In this document: positions 1 through 7,519 of the stretch, one piece after another
Position numbering within the stretch: position 1 is the stretch's first letter
How the letters are laid out: each line of letters opens with the position of its first letter
Assembly (NCBI GenBank): GCA_050729835.1
Contig: JBOHLS010000007.1
Span: forward strand, 1-64,000
DNA from: REEB95 sp050729835
Lineage (GTDB): Bacteria; Pseudomonadota; Alphaproteobacteria; ATCC43930; CGMCC-115725
Direction of reading: 5' to 3'
Length of the DNA: 64,000 bases
Made by a program: the position numbers and the translations under genes
The notes under the pieces: generated by a model
Database searches by the model: none
What the model was told of the DNA's origin: nothing
What the model saw: only the letters and a program-made list of their open reading frames with translations

Positions 1-1
1 G

Positions 2-211
2 ATTTGCTTGGGACTGCACGAAAGCCTCGACGAGGCGATACGCATCGCCGTGCGCGAGACGATCAAGTTCCTCGGCGAGATGCACAGCCTCGATCCGGCT
101 GACGCCTATGCGCTCGCCAGCGTCGCCATCGATTTCGAGGTGACGCAGAACGTCGATGGCGTGAAGGGCATCCACGCCATGATTCCCAAAGCGATCTTCA
201 CGGCCGCTTGA
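2..211 (+). CDS. Acetamidase/formamidase family protein, C-terminal fragment
   Basis: The window opens inside this gene: about 69 C-terminal codons are present and the frame is open to the left edge. The tail contains DEAIRIAVRETIKFLGEM and then VTQNVDGVKGIHAMIPK, which matches the conserved end of the FmdA/AmdA acetamidase-formamidase family (hydrolysis of short amides to ammonia and a carboxylate). The stop codon at 209-211 overlaps a TTG start of the next gene, so the two were probably cotranscribed. A TTG at position 8 is internal, not a start. The family call rests only on this C-terminal block; substrate cannot be judged. Confidence 0.8.
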   Translation: MCLGLHESLDEAIRIAVRETIKFLGEMHSLDPADAYALASVAIDFEVTQNVDGVKGIHAMIPKAIFTAA

Positions 212-1050
212 GCACGCCTCCCGGCCATCGCTTGCCAAGCGCCGGGCCTTTGCCCAAGATCGGCGGGCCACGAGCGTGGGGGGAACGCATAGCCGACGTC
301 GTCAACGTCACCAAGCTGATCGACAATCGCAGGATCGGCGGCTTCCAGTACCTGGTCGCGGTGCTGTGCGCGGCCACTGTCTTCCTCGACGGCTACGACA
401 CCCAGTCGGTCGCGTTCGTCGCGCCGTCGATCGCCCAGGAGTTGCACCTGACGCGGCCGGAACTCGGCCCGCTCTTCGTCGCGAGCCTCGTCGGGCTGCT
501 CGTCGGACAGCTCGGCTTCGGGCCGCTGGCCGACAAGGTCGGCCGCCGCGCCGTTATTAATCTGCACCATCGTCTTCGGCGCCTTTACCATCGTCGCGCC
601 ATCCGCACCGCGGTGATCGTCGGCACCATGTTCCAGGTCAGCGGCGTGGTCGGTTCGGTGCTGATCGGCTGGCCGATCGACAAGTACGGGCCCTATGCCG
701 TGATTCCGCTGCTGTTCGCCTTCGCCGTCGTGTTCGTGGCGCTGATCGGCGCCACGGTCGGCTCGGCGCCGGCGCTGATGGCGCTGACCTTCGGCGCCGG
801 CTTCTGCATCATCGGCGGCCAGAACAGCGCCAACGCCCTGGTGGCGATCTTCTATCCGACGGCGATGCACGCCACCGGCGTCGGCTGGGCGCTCGGCATC
901 GGCCGCATCGGCGGTATCATCGGCCCGCTGATCGCCGGCGCGCTGCTTTCGGCCCACATGTCCTACGGCCTGCTGTTCCTGCTCGGCGCCATCGCGCCGC
1001 TGTGCTCGACCGCCGCGGTGTTCGGCATGGGCCGGGTCTACCGCCGTTGA
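208..1050 (+). pseudogene. Decayed MFS transporter (AAHS-like), internal deletion plus frameshift
   Basis: The N-terminal part (FLDGYDTQSVAFVAPSIAQE, then the motif-A-like GPLADKVGRR) and the C-terminal part (GGQNSANALVAIFYPTAMHA, GIGRIGGIIGPLIAG) match aromatic acid:H+ symporter type MFS proteins, normally about 430-460 residues in 12 membrane helices. Here only 280 codons remain. After GRR the frame changes: bases from about 553 read PLLICTIVFGAFTIVAP, a normal third helix, in another frame, which ends at a TGA at 612-614. The reading frame then resumes at TAVIVGTMFQVSG, which belongs to helix 7-8. So a frameshift and a deletion of roughly helices 4-6 together leave an open but chimeric frame. 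The TTG start at 208 overlaps the upstream stop. Almost certainly non-functional as a transporter. Confidence 0.75.
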
Positions 1051-1799
1051 GCACGCGGCCGCCGGCGATTCTGTTCTGGAGCGGCGGCAAGGATTCCGGC
1101 CTGGCGCTCGACCGCCTGCGGCGCGTCGGCGAGTTCGAGGTCGTCGCGCTGGTCACCACGGTCAATTCGCAATACCGGCGGGTCTCGATGCACGGCGTGC
1201 GCGAAGAGTTGGTCGCGGCCCAGGCGCGCGCCGCCGGCTTGCCGCTCGATACCATGTATGTCGGCCCGTCGAGCAGCAACGATGCCTATGTCGCGGCGCT
1301 GCGCCGGACGCTCGGCGCCTGGCGCGAGCGTGGCGTCGCGGCCGTGGCGTTCGGCGACATCTTCCTCGCCGACCTGCGGCAATGGCGCGAGGGGTTGCTT
1401 GCCGAGCTCGGCCTGCGCGGCGTCTTCCCGCTGTGGCAGGCGGACACCGCGCAGCTCGCGCGGGAATTCGTCGCGCGCGGCTTCCGCGCCGTGCTGTGCT
1501 GCGCCAACGACGCGATGCTCGGCGAGAACGATGTCGGCCGCGACTTGAGCGCCGAATTCTTCGCGACGCTGCCGGCCGGCGTCGATCCCTGCGGCGAGAA
1601 TGGCGAATATCACAGCTTCGTCTGGGACGGGCCGGTGTTCCGCGCGCCGGTCGGCTTCGCATTGGGCGAGAAGATCTATCGGCCGCTCGAAACCGCGCCC
1701 GCCGATGTGCCGGCGAACGGTCCGGCGATCCCGGTGCCGTCCACGCCCGGGCCGAGCGCCACCAAGGGTTTCTGGTTCGTCGATTTGCTGCCGGCATAA
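1047..1799 (+). CDS. PP-loop ATPase, diphthine ammonia ligase (Dph6)-related
   Basis: About 250 residues. An N-terminal SGGKDS (in ILFWSGGKDSGLALDRL) is the pyrophosphate-binding PP-loop of the adenine nucleotide alpha hydrolase superfamily, and the later blocks AFGDIFLADLRQWRE and CGENGEYHSFVWDGP match the Dph6/MJ0570-like family, which adenylates a carboxylate and transfers ammonia. Bacteria do not make diphthamide, so the substrate here is unknown. I place the start at TTG 1047, which overlaps the TGA of the preceding transporter gene and gives the usual short lead before the PP-loop; the in-frame codons further upstream lie inside the transporter gene. Coupled translation with the decayed gene is implied. 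Confidence 0.8.
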   Translation: MSTRPPAILFWSGGKDSGLALDRLRRVGEFEVVALVTTVNSQYRRVSMHGVREELVAAQARAAGLPLDTMYVGPSSSNDAYVAALRRTLGAWRERGVAAVAFGDIFLADLRQWREGLLAELGLRGVFPLWQADTAQLAREFVARGFRAVLCCANDAMLGENDVGRDLSAEFFATLPAGVDPCGENGEYHSFVWDGPVFRAPVGFALGEKIYRPLETAPADVPANGPAIPVPSTPGPSATKGFWFVDLLPA

Positions 1800-1837
1800 G
1801 CGCGGAACAGCCGGCATGCGGCAGCCGTTATTCCGGC

Positions 1838-2053
1838 ATGGACCGAACGCCATGGCAGACGCAGCAGCCCGGCAAACCGAAGCCGCCGGGTAATCCGCCG
1901 ACGCCGCCCGAGCCCGAACCCGGCGAGACGCCCGATCCACCGTTGCCGGTGGAAGAGCCGCCGCCGCCAATCGTGCCGCCGCCAATCGTGCCGCCGCCGA
2001 TCGAGGGTGCGCGCGGCCTCGACGTCGATCGCGATCAGACCGGCGGCACCTGA
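1838..2053 (+). CDS. Small proline-rich hypothetical protein
   Basis: A 71-codon frame from an ATG, strongly biased to Pro, Glu and Gly (PGKPKPPGNPPTPPEPEPGE), ending in a tandem PPPIV/PPPIV/PPPIE repeat and an Arg/Asp tail. No domain, signal peptide or membrane segment is visible. It lies 38 bases after the PP-loop gene on the same strand and ends inside a perfect palindrome shared with the convergent thioesterase gene. Low-complexity Pro-rich small proteins are often annotated in related genomes, but the composition could also be produced by GC-rich noncoding DNA; no clear ribosome binding site is seen. Treat as tentative. Confidence 0.4.
   Translation: MDRTPWQTQQPGKPKPPGNPPTPPEPEPGETPDPPLPVEEPPPPIVPPPIVPPPIEGARGLDVDRDQTGGT
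1961..2005 (+). repeat. Three tandem 15-bp units
   Basis: Units CCGCCGCCAATCGTG at 1961-1975 and 1976-1990 are identical; the third, 1991-2005, differs at two positions. They encode PPPIV, PPPIV, PPPIE within the small proline-rich frame, and the period keeps the reading frame. Confidence 0.8.
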
Positions 2054-2073
2054 GAGGTTGCATGCAACCTCTC
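2052..2073. terminator. Perfect 22-bp palindrome between convergent genes
   Basis: GAGAGGTTGCA followed directly by its reverse complement TGCAACCTCTC. It overlaps the stop codons of the plus-strand proline-rich frame and the minus-strand thioesterase gene, so it can form a hairpin in both transcripts. No T-run follows, so intrinsic termination is likely but not proven. Confidence 0.55.
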
Positions 2074-2467
2074 AAGCCGACGGCACCGGGCGCGGCTTGC
2101 GGTCGGCGTCGATCGCGACATAGGTGAACACGCCTTCGGTGACCTTGACGGTCTCCTCGCCGGCGAAGCGCCGCGCCCAGACCTCGATGGCAACCGTGAT
2201 CGAGGTGCGGCCAACTTTGGTCACCGCGGTATAGGCGCTGACCTCGTCGCCGACGAAGACCGGCCGGTGGAAGCTCATCGAGGCGATGCCGACGGTGGCG
2301 ACGCGGCCCTTGGCGCGGCGCATCGCCGCCGAGCCGCCGGCCAGGTCCATTTGCGCCAGGATCCAGCCGCCGAAGATGTCGCCGCGTGCGTTGGCGTCGA
2401 CCGGCATGGCGATCGCCCGCAACGTCGGCTCGCGTGTCGGCGGCGATTCGTTGGCGGGCTCGGCCAT
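2072..2467 (-). CDS. Acyl-CoA thioesterase, YciA-type hotdog fold
   Basis: 131 residues. The segment PTLRAIAMPVDANARGDIFG followed by GWILAQMDLAGG is the signature of the YciA/BACH acyl-CoA thioester hydrolases: an N/D-containing active-site loop before the hotdog helix. The family hydrolyses medium- and long-chain acyl-CoA in the cytoplasm, usually as a hexamer. Start chosen at the ATG at 2467 (MAEPANESPP), which has AGAGGAGAAG immediately upstream as a strong ribosome binding site; longer in-frame extensions upstream lack one. Its 3' end faces the proline-rich frame across the shared palindrome, and its 5' end is divergent from parE with about 120 bases between. Confidence 0.88.
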   Translation of the reverse strand: MAEPANESPPTREPTLRAIAMPVDANARGDIFGGWILAQMDLAGGSAAMRRAKGRVATVGIASMSFHRPVFVGDEVSAYTAVTKVGRTSITVAIEVWARRFAGEETVKVTEGVFTYVAIDADRKPRPVPSA

Positions 2468-2586
2468 TCTCTTCTCCTCTGTTGGCGCGGCGATCATAGC
2501 CGATTCGGCGAGACGGCTCTTGCTTCGACCGCCACCAGATGTTGTGATCCGCGCGTGATTCGCTCCCTCGGATTTGCTTAGCGCCG

Positions 2587-4596
2587 ATGTCGCCCACACA
2601 CGTGCGCAAGTCGCGCGACACGCCCGACCTGTTCGAGAGCGCGCCGGCCAAACGCTCCGGTTCCTATTCCGCCAAGGACATCGAGGTGCTCGAAGGCCTC
2701 GAGCCGGTGCGGCGCCGGCCTGGCATGTATATCGGCGGCACCGACGAGCGCGCGATGCATCATCTCGTCGCCGAGGCGCTCGACAACGCCATGGACGAGG
2801 CGGTGGCCGGCCACGCCAGCCGCATCGAGATCGAGCTGCACGCCGACGGCAGTTGCGCCGTGCGCGACAACGGCCGCGGCATACCCATCGATCCTCATCC
2901 GAAATTTCGCACCAAGTCGGCGCTCGAGGTCATCCTCACCATGCTGCATTCAGGCGGCAAGTTCGGCGGCAGCGCCTACAAGACGTCGGGCGGCCTGCAC
3001 GGCGTCGGCATCTCGGTCGTCAATGCGCTCAGCGACAAGCTCACGGTCGAGGTGGCGCGCGACCGCAAGCTGTGGACGCAGGACTACAGCCGCGGCAAGC
3101 CCAAGACCAAGCTCAAGTCGGGCGGCGCCACCAACCGGCGCGGCACGCTGGTGCGCTTCCATCCCGATCCCGACATCTTCGGCACCAGCGCGCATTTCCA
3201 TCCGGCCGACATCTATCGTCTGGCGCGCTCCAAGGCCTATCTCTTCCGCGGCGTTGAGATTCGCTGGCATTGCGATCCGAAAATCCCGCGGCCCGAGGAC
3301 GTGCCCCAGGACGCCACGCTGCACTTCCCCGGCGGGCTCTCGGATTACCTCACCGCGCTGCTCGACAAGCGCGAGACCGTCACGCCGCGCGCCTTCGCCG
3401 GCGAGGCCGAACTCAACGGCAGCGGCCGCGTCGAATGGGCGATCGCCTGGACCGAGGACGCCGACGACGGCACCGTCGCCTCGTTCTGCAACACCGTGCC
3501 GACGCCCGACGGCGGCACGCACGAGCAGGGAATGCGCGCGGCGCTGACCCGCGGCCTCAAGGGCTATGGCGAACTCGCCAACAACCGGCGCACCGGGCAG
3601 ATTACCGGCGACGACGCGATGAGCGGCGCGGTCGTGATCCTGTCGCTCTTCCTCAAGAACCCGCAGTTCCAGGGCCAGACCAAGGAGAAGCTCGCCTCGG
3701 TCGAGGCGCAGCGTTTGGTCGAGACCGCGCTCAAGGACCATTTCGACCACTGGCTGTCGGACGATCCGCCAGCGTCGCGCGCGCTGCTCGAGACCGTCAT
3801 CCAGCGCGCCGAAGATCGTTTGCGCCGGCGCCAGGAAAAAGAGCTCGATAGAAAATCGGCGACGAGAAAACTCCGCCTGCCCGGCAAGCTCGCCGACTGC
3901 TCGCGCTCGTCGCCTAACGGCACCGAGATCTTCATCGTCGAGGGCGACAGCGCCGGCGGGTCGGCCAAGCAGGCACGCCAGCGCGAGAGCCAGGCGATTC
4001 TGCCGCTCCGCGGCAAGATCCTCAACGTCGCCTCGGCCGGCGCCGAACGCCTCAGGCAGAACCAGGAGCTGTCCGACCTTATCCTGGCGCTCGGCTGCGG
4101 CAGCGGCGAGCGTTACCAGGAGGAGAAGCTCCGCTACGAGCGCGTCATCATCATGACCGACGCCGACGTCGACGGCGCGCATATCGCGTCGCTGCTGATG
4201 ACGTTCTTCTTCCGCGAGATGACGGCGCTGGTCGAGCGCGGCAAGCTTTTCCTCGCCGTGCCGCCGCTTTATCGCCTGCAGCAGGGTGACTCCACACTCT
4301 ATGCGCGCGACGACGCCGACAAGGACAAGCTGATGAAGACCGCGTTCGGCAAGAGCAAGGCCAAGGTCGAGATCAGCCGCTTCAAGGGCTTGGGCGAGAT
4401 GCCGCCGCGCTTCCTCAAGGAAACAACGATGGACCCGGCGAAGCGCGTGCTGCTGCGCGTCATACTGCCGTCCAAGGCCGAGCGCGGCTTCAAGCAGACG
4501 GTCAAGCTGGTCGAGAGCCTGATGGGCCGCAAGCCCGAGCTGCGCTACCAGTTCATCCAGGAAAAGGCGAAGTTCGTCCGCGACCTCGACGTTTGA
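2587..4596 (+). CDS. parE: DNA topoisomerase IV subunit B (ParE)
   Basis: 669 residues, normal for alphaproteobacterial ParE. The GHKL ATPase domain begins near residue 30 (SAKDIEVLEGLEPVRRRPGM) with the Bergerat-fold residues E63/N67 in VAEALDN and DNGRGIP at 94-100; the transducer follows. The TOPRIM domain carries IVEGDSAGGSAKQ near residue 450 and the metal-binding MTDADVDGAHI near 525. Product decatenates daughter chromosomes together with ParC, which is not in this window. It is ParE rather than GyrB by its short length (no GyrB-type insert) and by FRTKSALEVILTMLHSGG. ATG start at 2587. It stands alone, divergent from the thioesterase gene. Confidence 0.93.
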   Translation: MSPTHVRKSRDTPDLFESAPAKRSGSYSAKDIEVLEGLEPVRRRPGMYIGGTDERAMHHLVAEALDNAMDEAVAGHASRIEIELHADGSCAVRDNGRGIPIDPHPKFRTKSALEVILTMLHSGGKFGGSAYKTSGGLHGVGISVVNALSDKLTVEVARDRKLWTQDYSRGKPKTKLKSGGATNRRGTLVRFHPDPDIFGTSAHFHPADIYRLARSKAYLFRGVEIRWHCDPKIPRPEDVPQDATLHFPGGLSDYLTALLDKRETVTPRAFAGEAELNGSGRVEWAIAWTEDADDGTVASFCNTVPTPDGGTHEQGMRAALTRGLKGYGELANNRRTGQITGDDAMSGAVVILSLFLKNPQFQGQTKEKLASVEAQRLVETALKDHFDHWLSDDPPASRALLETVIQRAEDRLRRRQEKELDRKSATRKLRLPGKLADCSRSSPNGTEIFIVEGDSAGGSAKQARQRESQAILPLRGKILNVASAGAERLRQNQELSDLILALGCGSGERYQEEKLRYERVIIMTDADVDGAHIASLLMTFFFREMTALVERGKLFLAVPPLYRLQQGDSTLYARDDADKDKLMKTAFGKSKAKVEISRFKGLGEMPPRFLKETTMDPAKRVLLRVILPSKAERGFKQTVKLVESLMGRKPELRYQFIQEKAKFVRDLDV

Positions 4597-4599
4597 CGA

Positions 4600-4690
4600 G
4601 CGTCATTGCGGCGCCGAGCAGCGCGAGGCGGAAGCAATCCAGGTGATCAAACTCTGGATTGCTTCGGACCGTCGCTATGCGCGGTCTTCG
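4600..4690. repeat. REP-type palindromic intergenic element (convergent gap)
   Basis: Between parE and the convergent hydrolase gene. It begins with CGTCATTGCG and contains a perfect 12-bp stem: GAAGCAATCCAG at 4629-4640 and CTGGATTGCTTC at 4652-4663 with an 11-base loop. CGTCATTGCG...GAAGCAATCCAG is a common alphaproteobacterial intergenic repeat type. It can also serve both genes as a transcript-end hairpin. Confidence 0.6.
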
Positions 4691-4706
4691 AAATGTCGAG
4701 AAAAAA

Positions 4707-5408
4707 TTACTCGGTCAGCCACTGGCGCAGCTCGGCGGTCACTGCCTCGGGCCGTTCCATGGTCGAGAGATGCCCGCAATGGTCGATCAGGTCGAGACGC
4801 GCGGCTGGAACGCCAGCGGCGATCTCCTCGGCCAGCGCCGGCGGCGTCAGCGCGTCCTGCCGGCCGCATAGCACCAGCGTCGGGCATTTGATCGTCGCGA
4901 GCGTCGGCCGGCTGTCGCCGCGCGACATGATCGCCTTCTGTTGGCGCAGGAACGCCTCCTTGCCGACGCGCTCGGCCATGGCCATGACCGCGCCGGTGAG
5001 CGCCGCGTCCGCGAGCCGGTCGGGATGGAGAAAGAGCGGCAGCAGCCGCGGCGTCACGCCCTTGAATTCGCCCTTCTCGGCGAGCTCGATGAGACCACGG
5101 CGATGCGCGGTTTGCTCGGGCGTATCGGCGCGCGCGCTGGTGTCGAGCAAGGCGAGGCGCGCGACGCGTTCGGGCGCCTGGCGCATCATCTCGAGCGCGC
5201 AATAGCCGCCCATCGACAAGCCCGCGAGCGCGAAGCGCGGCGGCGCCGTGTCCAGCACGCGTCGCGCCATGCCGGTCATAGACTCGTCACGGGTCAGATC
5301 GGCGACGGCGAGCGCCGCGATGTCAGCCAGACCCGCCGCCTGGGCGCGCCATAACGCCGCGTCGCACAGCAATCCGGGCAACAGCACGAGCGGGGTTTTG
5401 CCGGTCAT
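4707..5408 (-). CDS. Alpha/beta hydrolase
   Basis: 233 residues with the full hydrolase triad visible: nucleophile Ser65 in GLSMGG, Asp185 in LCGRQDALTP and His213 in DHCGHLS. The early TPLVLLPGLLCDAALW supplies the oxyanion-hole region. Most similar in layout to the small esterase/BioH-like or 3-oxoadipate enol-lactonase-like group, but substrate cannot be assigned. ATG at 5408, divergent from the RNA helicase gene; about 146 AT-rich bases lie between them and contain a candidate operator. The gene converges on parE across the REP-type element. Confidence 0.85.
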   Translation of the reverse strand: MTGKTPLVLLPGLLCDAALWRAQAAGLADIAALAVADLTRDESMTGMARRVLDTAPPRFALAGLSMGGYCALEMMRQAPERVARLALLDTSARADTPEQTAHRRGLIELAEKGEFKGVTPRLLPLFLHPDRLADAALTGAVMAMAERVGKEAFLRQQKAIMSRGDSRPTLATIKCPTLVLCGRQDALTPPALAEEIAAGVPAARLDLIDHCGHLSTMERPEAVTAELRQWLTE

Positions 5409-5445
5409 GGCGCGAGGTTAGGTGAGCCCCGCAAACCGCGCCATG

Positions 5446-5480
5446 TTGCCAAATTATTAGGCAACGCTAAGAAATAATTT
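5446..5480 (+). promoter_or_regulatory. AT-rich element upstream of the helicase, related to the flagellar-island 20-mer
   Basis: TTGCCAAATTATTAGGCAA at 5446-5464 is followed by CGCTAAG, the same downstream bases that follow the 20-mer in front of the Xre gene. It also contains inverted arms TTGCC/GGCAA, and AAATTATT (5451-5458) pairs with AATAATTT (5473-5480). It lies between two divergent genes. The relation to the 20-mer requires small gaps, so it is tentative. Confidence 0.3.
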
Positions 5481-5554
5481 GACTTTCCGGGGTATAACCC
5501 CAATTAAAGGGCATCCTCTAACAGCGAAAACCGCAGAAAGACGTTTACCGTTCG

Positions 5555-7027
5555 ATGAATTTTTCCGACCTCGGCCTCTCCCCAGAGGTCCTGCGGGCGG
5601 TCGAAGATGCCGGCTACAAGCAGCCGACCCCCATCCAAGAACAGGCCATTCCTTACATCCTGATGGGCCGCGATGTCCTGGGTTGCGCCCAGACCGGCAC
5701 CGGCAAGACCGCCTCCTTCACCCTTCCCATGATCGACATCCTGGCCTCGGGCCGCGCGCGTGCGCGCATGCCACGCACCCTGGTGATCGAGCCGACGCGC
5801 GAGCTCGCCGCGCAGGTTTCCGAAGCCTTCGATGTCTACGGCAAGCATCATAAGCTCAACCAGGCGTTGCTGATCGGCGGCGAAAGCTTCACCGACCAGG
5901 AGCGCAAACTCGATCGCGGCGTCGACGTGCTGATCGCGACGCCCGGCCGCCTGATCGATTTGTTCGAGCGCGGCAAAATCCTGCTCTCCGACGTCAAGAT
6001 CCTCGTGATCGACGAGGCTGACCGCATGCTGGACATGGGATTCATTCCCGACGTCGAGCGCATCGTCGGCCTGCTGCCCAAGATCCGCCAGACGCTGTTC
6101 TTCTCGGCCACCATGCCGCCAGAGATCCGGCGTCTTGCCGACGCCTTCCTGATGAATCCCAAGGAGATCGCGGTCGCGCCGCCAGCGTCGCCAGCCGCCA
6201 CCGTCATCCAGGGCCTGGCGGTGGTCGAGCCCGACGCGAAGCGCGAGGTGCTCCGCCGCCTGATCGCGAGCGAGGACGTCAAGAACGCGCTCATCTTCTG
6301 CAACCGCAAGCGCGACGTCGACATCCTGAGCCGCTCACTCAAGAGGCACGGCCTCGACGCTGCCGCCCTGCACGGCGACATGCCTCAATCCAAACGCACC
6401 GAGACGCTCGAGCGCTTCCGCAACGGCGAGATCCGCCTGCTGGTGGCGAGCGACGTCGCCGCCCGCGGGCTCGACATCCAGGGCATGTCGCACGTCTTCA
6501 ATTTCGACGTGCCGATCCATGCCGAGGATTACGTCCACCGCATCGGCCGCACCGGCCGCGCCGGCCGCGAAGGCCGTGCGTTCACGCTGGCGGCGCCCGA
6601 GGACGGCCGCTTCGTGCAGGCGATCGAGCAGCTCATCGGCAAGCCGATCCCGCCGGTGACGGTCGAAGGCATCGCCGCCGCAACGCTGTCGTTCGAGGAA
6701 TCCGAAGGCCGAGGCCGAAGCCGAGGCCGTTCGCGGGGTGGTCGCGGCAAGCCCCACGGCGGCGAACCGCAGCGCGGCGCGCATCACGGCGGATCGCGCC
6801 AAGGCGCGCAGCGCCACGAAGCGCCGCATGCCGCCAAGCCACAGCAACCCGCGCACAAGCCGGAGCCGGCGCGCTATGCGCCGATCACCATGGGCGCCGT
6901 GCCCGCGCCCAAGCCGGCGGCGCCGGCGGGCGGACGCGATCAGCGCAATTATGACGACGGCCCGCGTGTGGTAGGCTTCGGCGATCACATGCCGGCATTT
7001 CTGGCTCGCCGCGCCGCGCGCGGCTGA
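5555..7027 (+). CDS. DEAD-box ATP-dependent RNA helicase (RhlE-like)
   Basis: 490 residues. Helicase motifs in order: Q motif (F3 to Q29), Walker A AQTGTGKT at 45-52, PTREL near 80, DEAD at 153-156 in VIDEADRML, SAT at 184-186, ARGLDIQG and HRIGRTGRAGR near 310-341. After the RecA-like core (about residue 375) comes a basic low-complexity tail rich in Arg, Gly, His, Ala and Pro, expected to bind RNA. The family remodels ribosome-assembly intermediates and mRNA. The 5' leader after the hydrolase gene is AT-rich, as is common for cold-inducible helicase genes, though regulation is inferred only. Followed 17 bases later by the RAM-domain gene. Confidence 0.92.
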   Translation: MNFSDLGLSPEVLRAVEDAGYKQPTPIQEQAIPYILMGRDVLGCAQTGTGKTASFTLPMIDILASGRARARMPRTLVIEPTRELAAQVSEAFDVYGKHHKLNQALLIGGESFTDQERKLDRGVDVLIATPGRLIDLFERGKILLSDVKILVIDEADRMLDMGFIPDVERIVGLLPKIRQTLFFSATMPPEIRRLADAFLMNPKEIAVAPPASPAATVIQGLAVVEPDAKREVLRRLIASEDVKNALIFCNRKRDVDILSRSLKRHGLDAAALHGDMPQSKRTETLERFRNGEIRLLVASDVAARGLDIQGMSHVFNFDVPIHAEDYVHRIGRTGRAGREGRAFTLAAPEDGRFVQAIEQLIGKPIPPVTVEGIAAATLSFEESEGRGRSRGRSRGGRGKPHGGEPQRGAHHGGSRQGAQRHEAPHAAKPQQPAHKPEPARYAPITMGAVPAPKPAAPAGGRDQRNYDDGPRVVGFGDHMPAFLARRAARG

Positions 7028-7044
7028 GCGCCGCGAGGGGGCCG

Positions 7045-7302
7045 ATGAAGACCATCTTCGTCAACGTCAAATGCGATCTGGGGCGGGCCTACAAGGTCGC
7101 CGAGGAGGCGGTCGAGACCATCCCCGAAGTCTCGGAGGTGTTCTCGGTCTCCGGACAGTACGACCTGCTGATGAAATGCTACCTGCCCGACGACATGGAT
7201 ATCGGTCATTTCGTGGTCGAGCATCTCCAGCGCCTGCCGGGGGTGAAGGACACCTTCACCACCATGGCCTATAAGGCATTTTCGCCAGACAAATCGTCCT
7301 GA
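7045..7302 (+). CDS. Stand-alone Lrp/AsnC ligand-binding (RAM) domain protein
   Basis: 85 residues that match only the C-terminal RAM domain of Lrp/AsnC regulators: FVNVKCDLGRAYKVAEEAV, VSGQYDLLMKCYLPD and LQRLPGVKDTFTTMAYKAF. There is no DNA-binding helix-turn-helix and no space for one, so it is a genuine single-domain (SMD) protein. Such proteins bind small ligands or modulate partners by forming mixed oligomers; the ligand is unknown. Start ATG at 7045 with GAGGGG upstream, 17 bases after the helicase stop, implying cotranscription. A repeat element follows. Confidence 0.85.
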   Translation: MKTIFVNVKCDLGRAYKVAEEAVETIPEVSEVFSVSGQYDLLMKCYLPDDMDIGHFVVEHLQRLPGVKDTFTTMAYKAFSPDKSS

Positions 7303-7343
7303 ACTTCCAGCCGTGAATCAGCTTGATCGCTGGGACAAACGTC

Positions 7344-7447
7344 GTGCGTCCTTCGACTGCGCACCCATAGGGTGCGCGCTCAGGATGAGGCGCTTTTCTT
7401 AATGCCATAAAGAAATGTCCTCATGCTGAGCCTATCGAAGCACGCAC
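7344..7447. repeat. Paired inverted REP/MITE-like element
   Basis: Two units face each other. The outer arms GTGCGTCCTTCGA (7344-7356) and TCGAAGCACGCAC (7435-7447) pair at 12 of 13 positions; the inner arms CTCAGGATGAGG (7379-7390) and CCTCATGCTGAG (7418-7429) pair at 11 of 12. The left unit also has its own perfect hairpin, GCGCACCC/GGGTGCGC around ATA (7359-7377). No coding capacity. The pattern resembles short dispersed intergenic repeats of alphaproteobacteria. It separates the RAM gene from the reductase gene. Confidence 0.65.
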
Positions 7448-7519
7448 AATGTTAGTGCAATTCCCAAGGCGCTCCCCGATCGACATTTCCGACCGCATGG
7501 GCCCACGCGCGAGGGTGGC

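Noticed and set aside
4600..4706. tRNA-like hairpins after parE
   Set aside because: Structure is a single long stem without cloverleaf or CCA context; better explained as a REP-type element.
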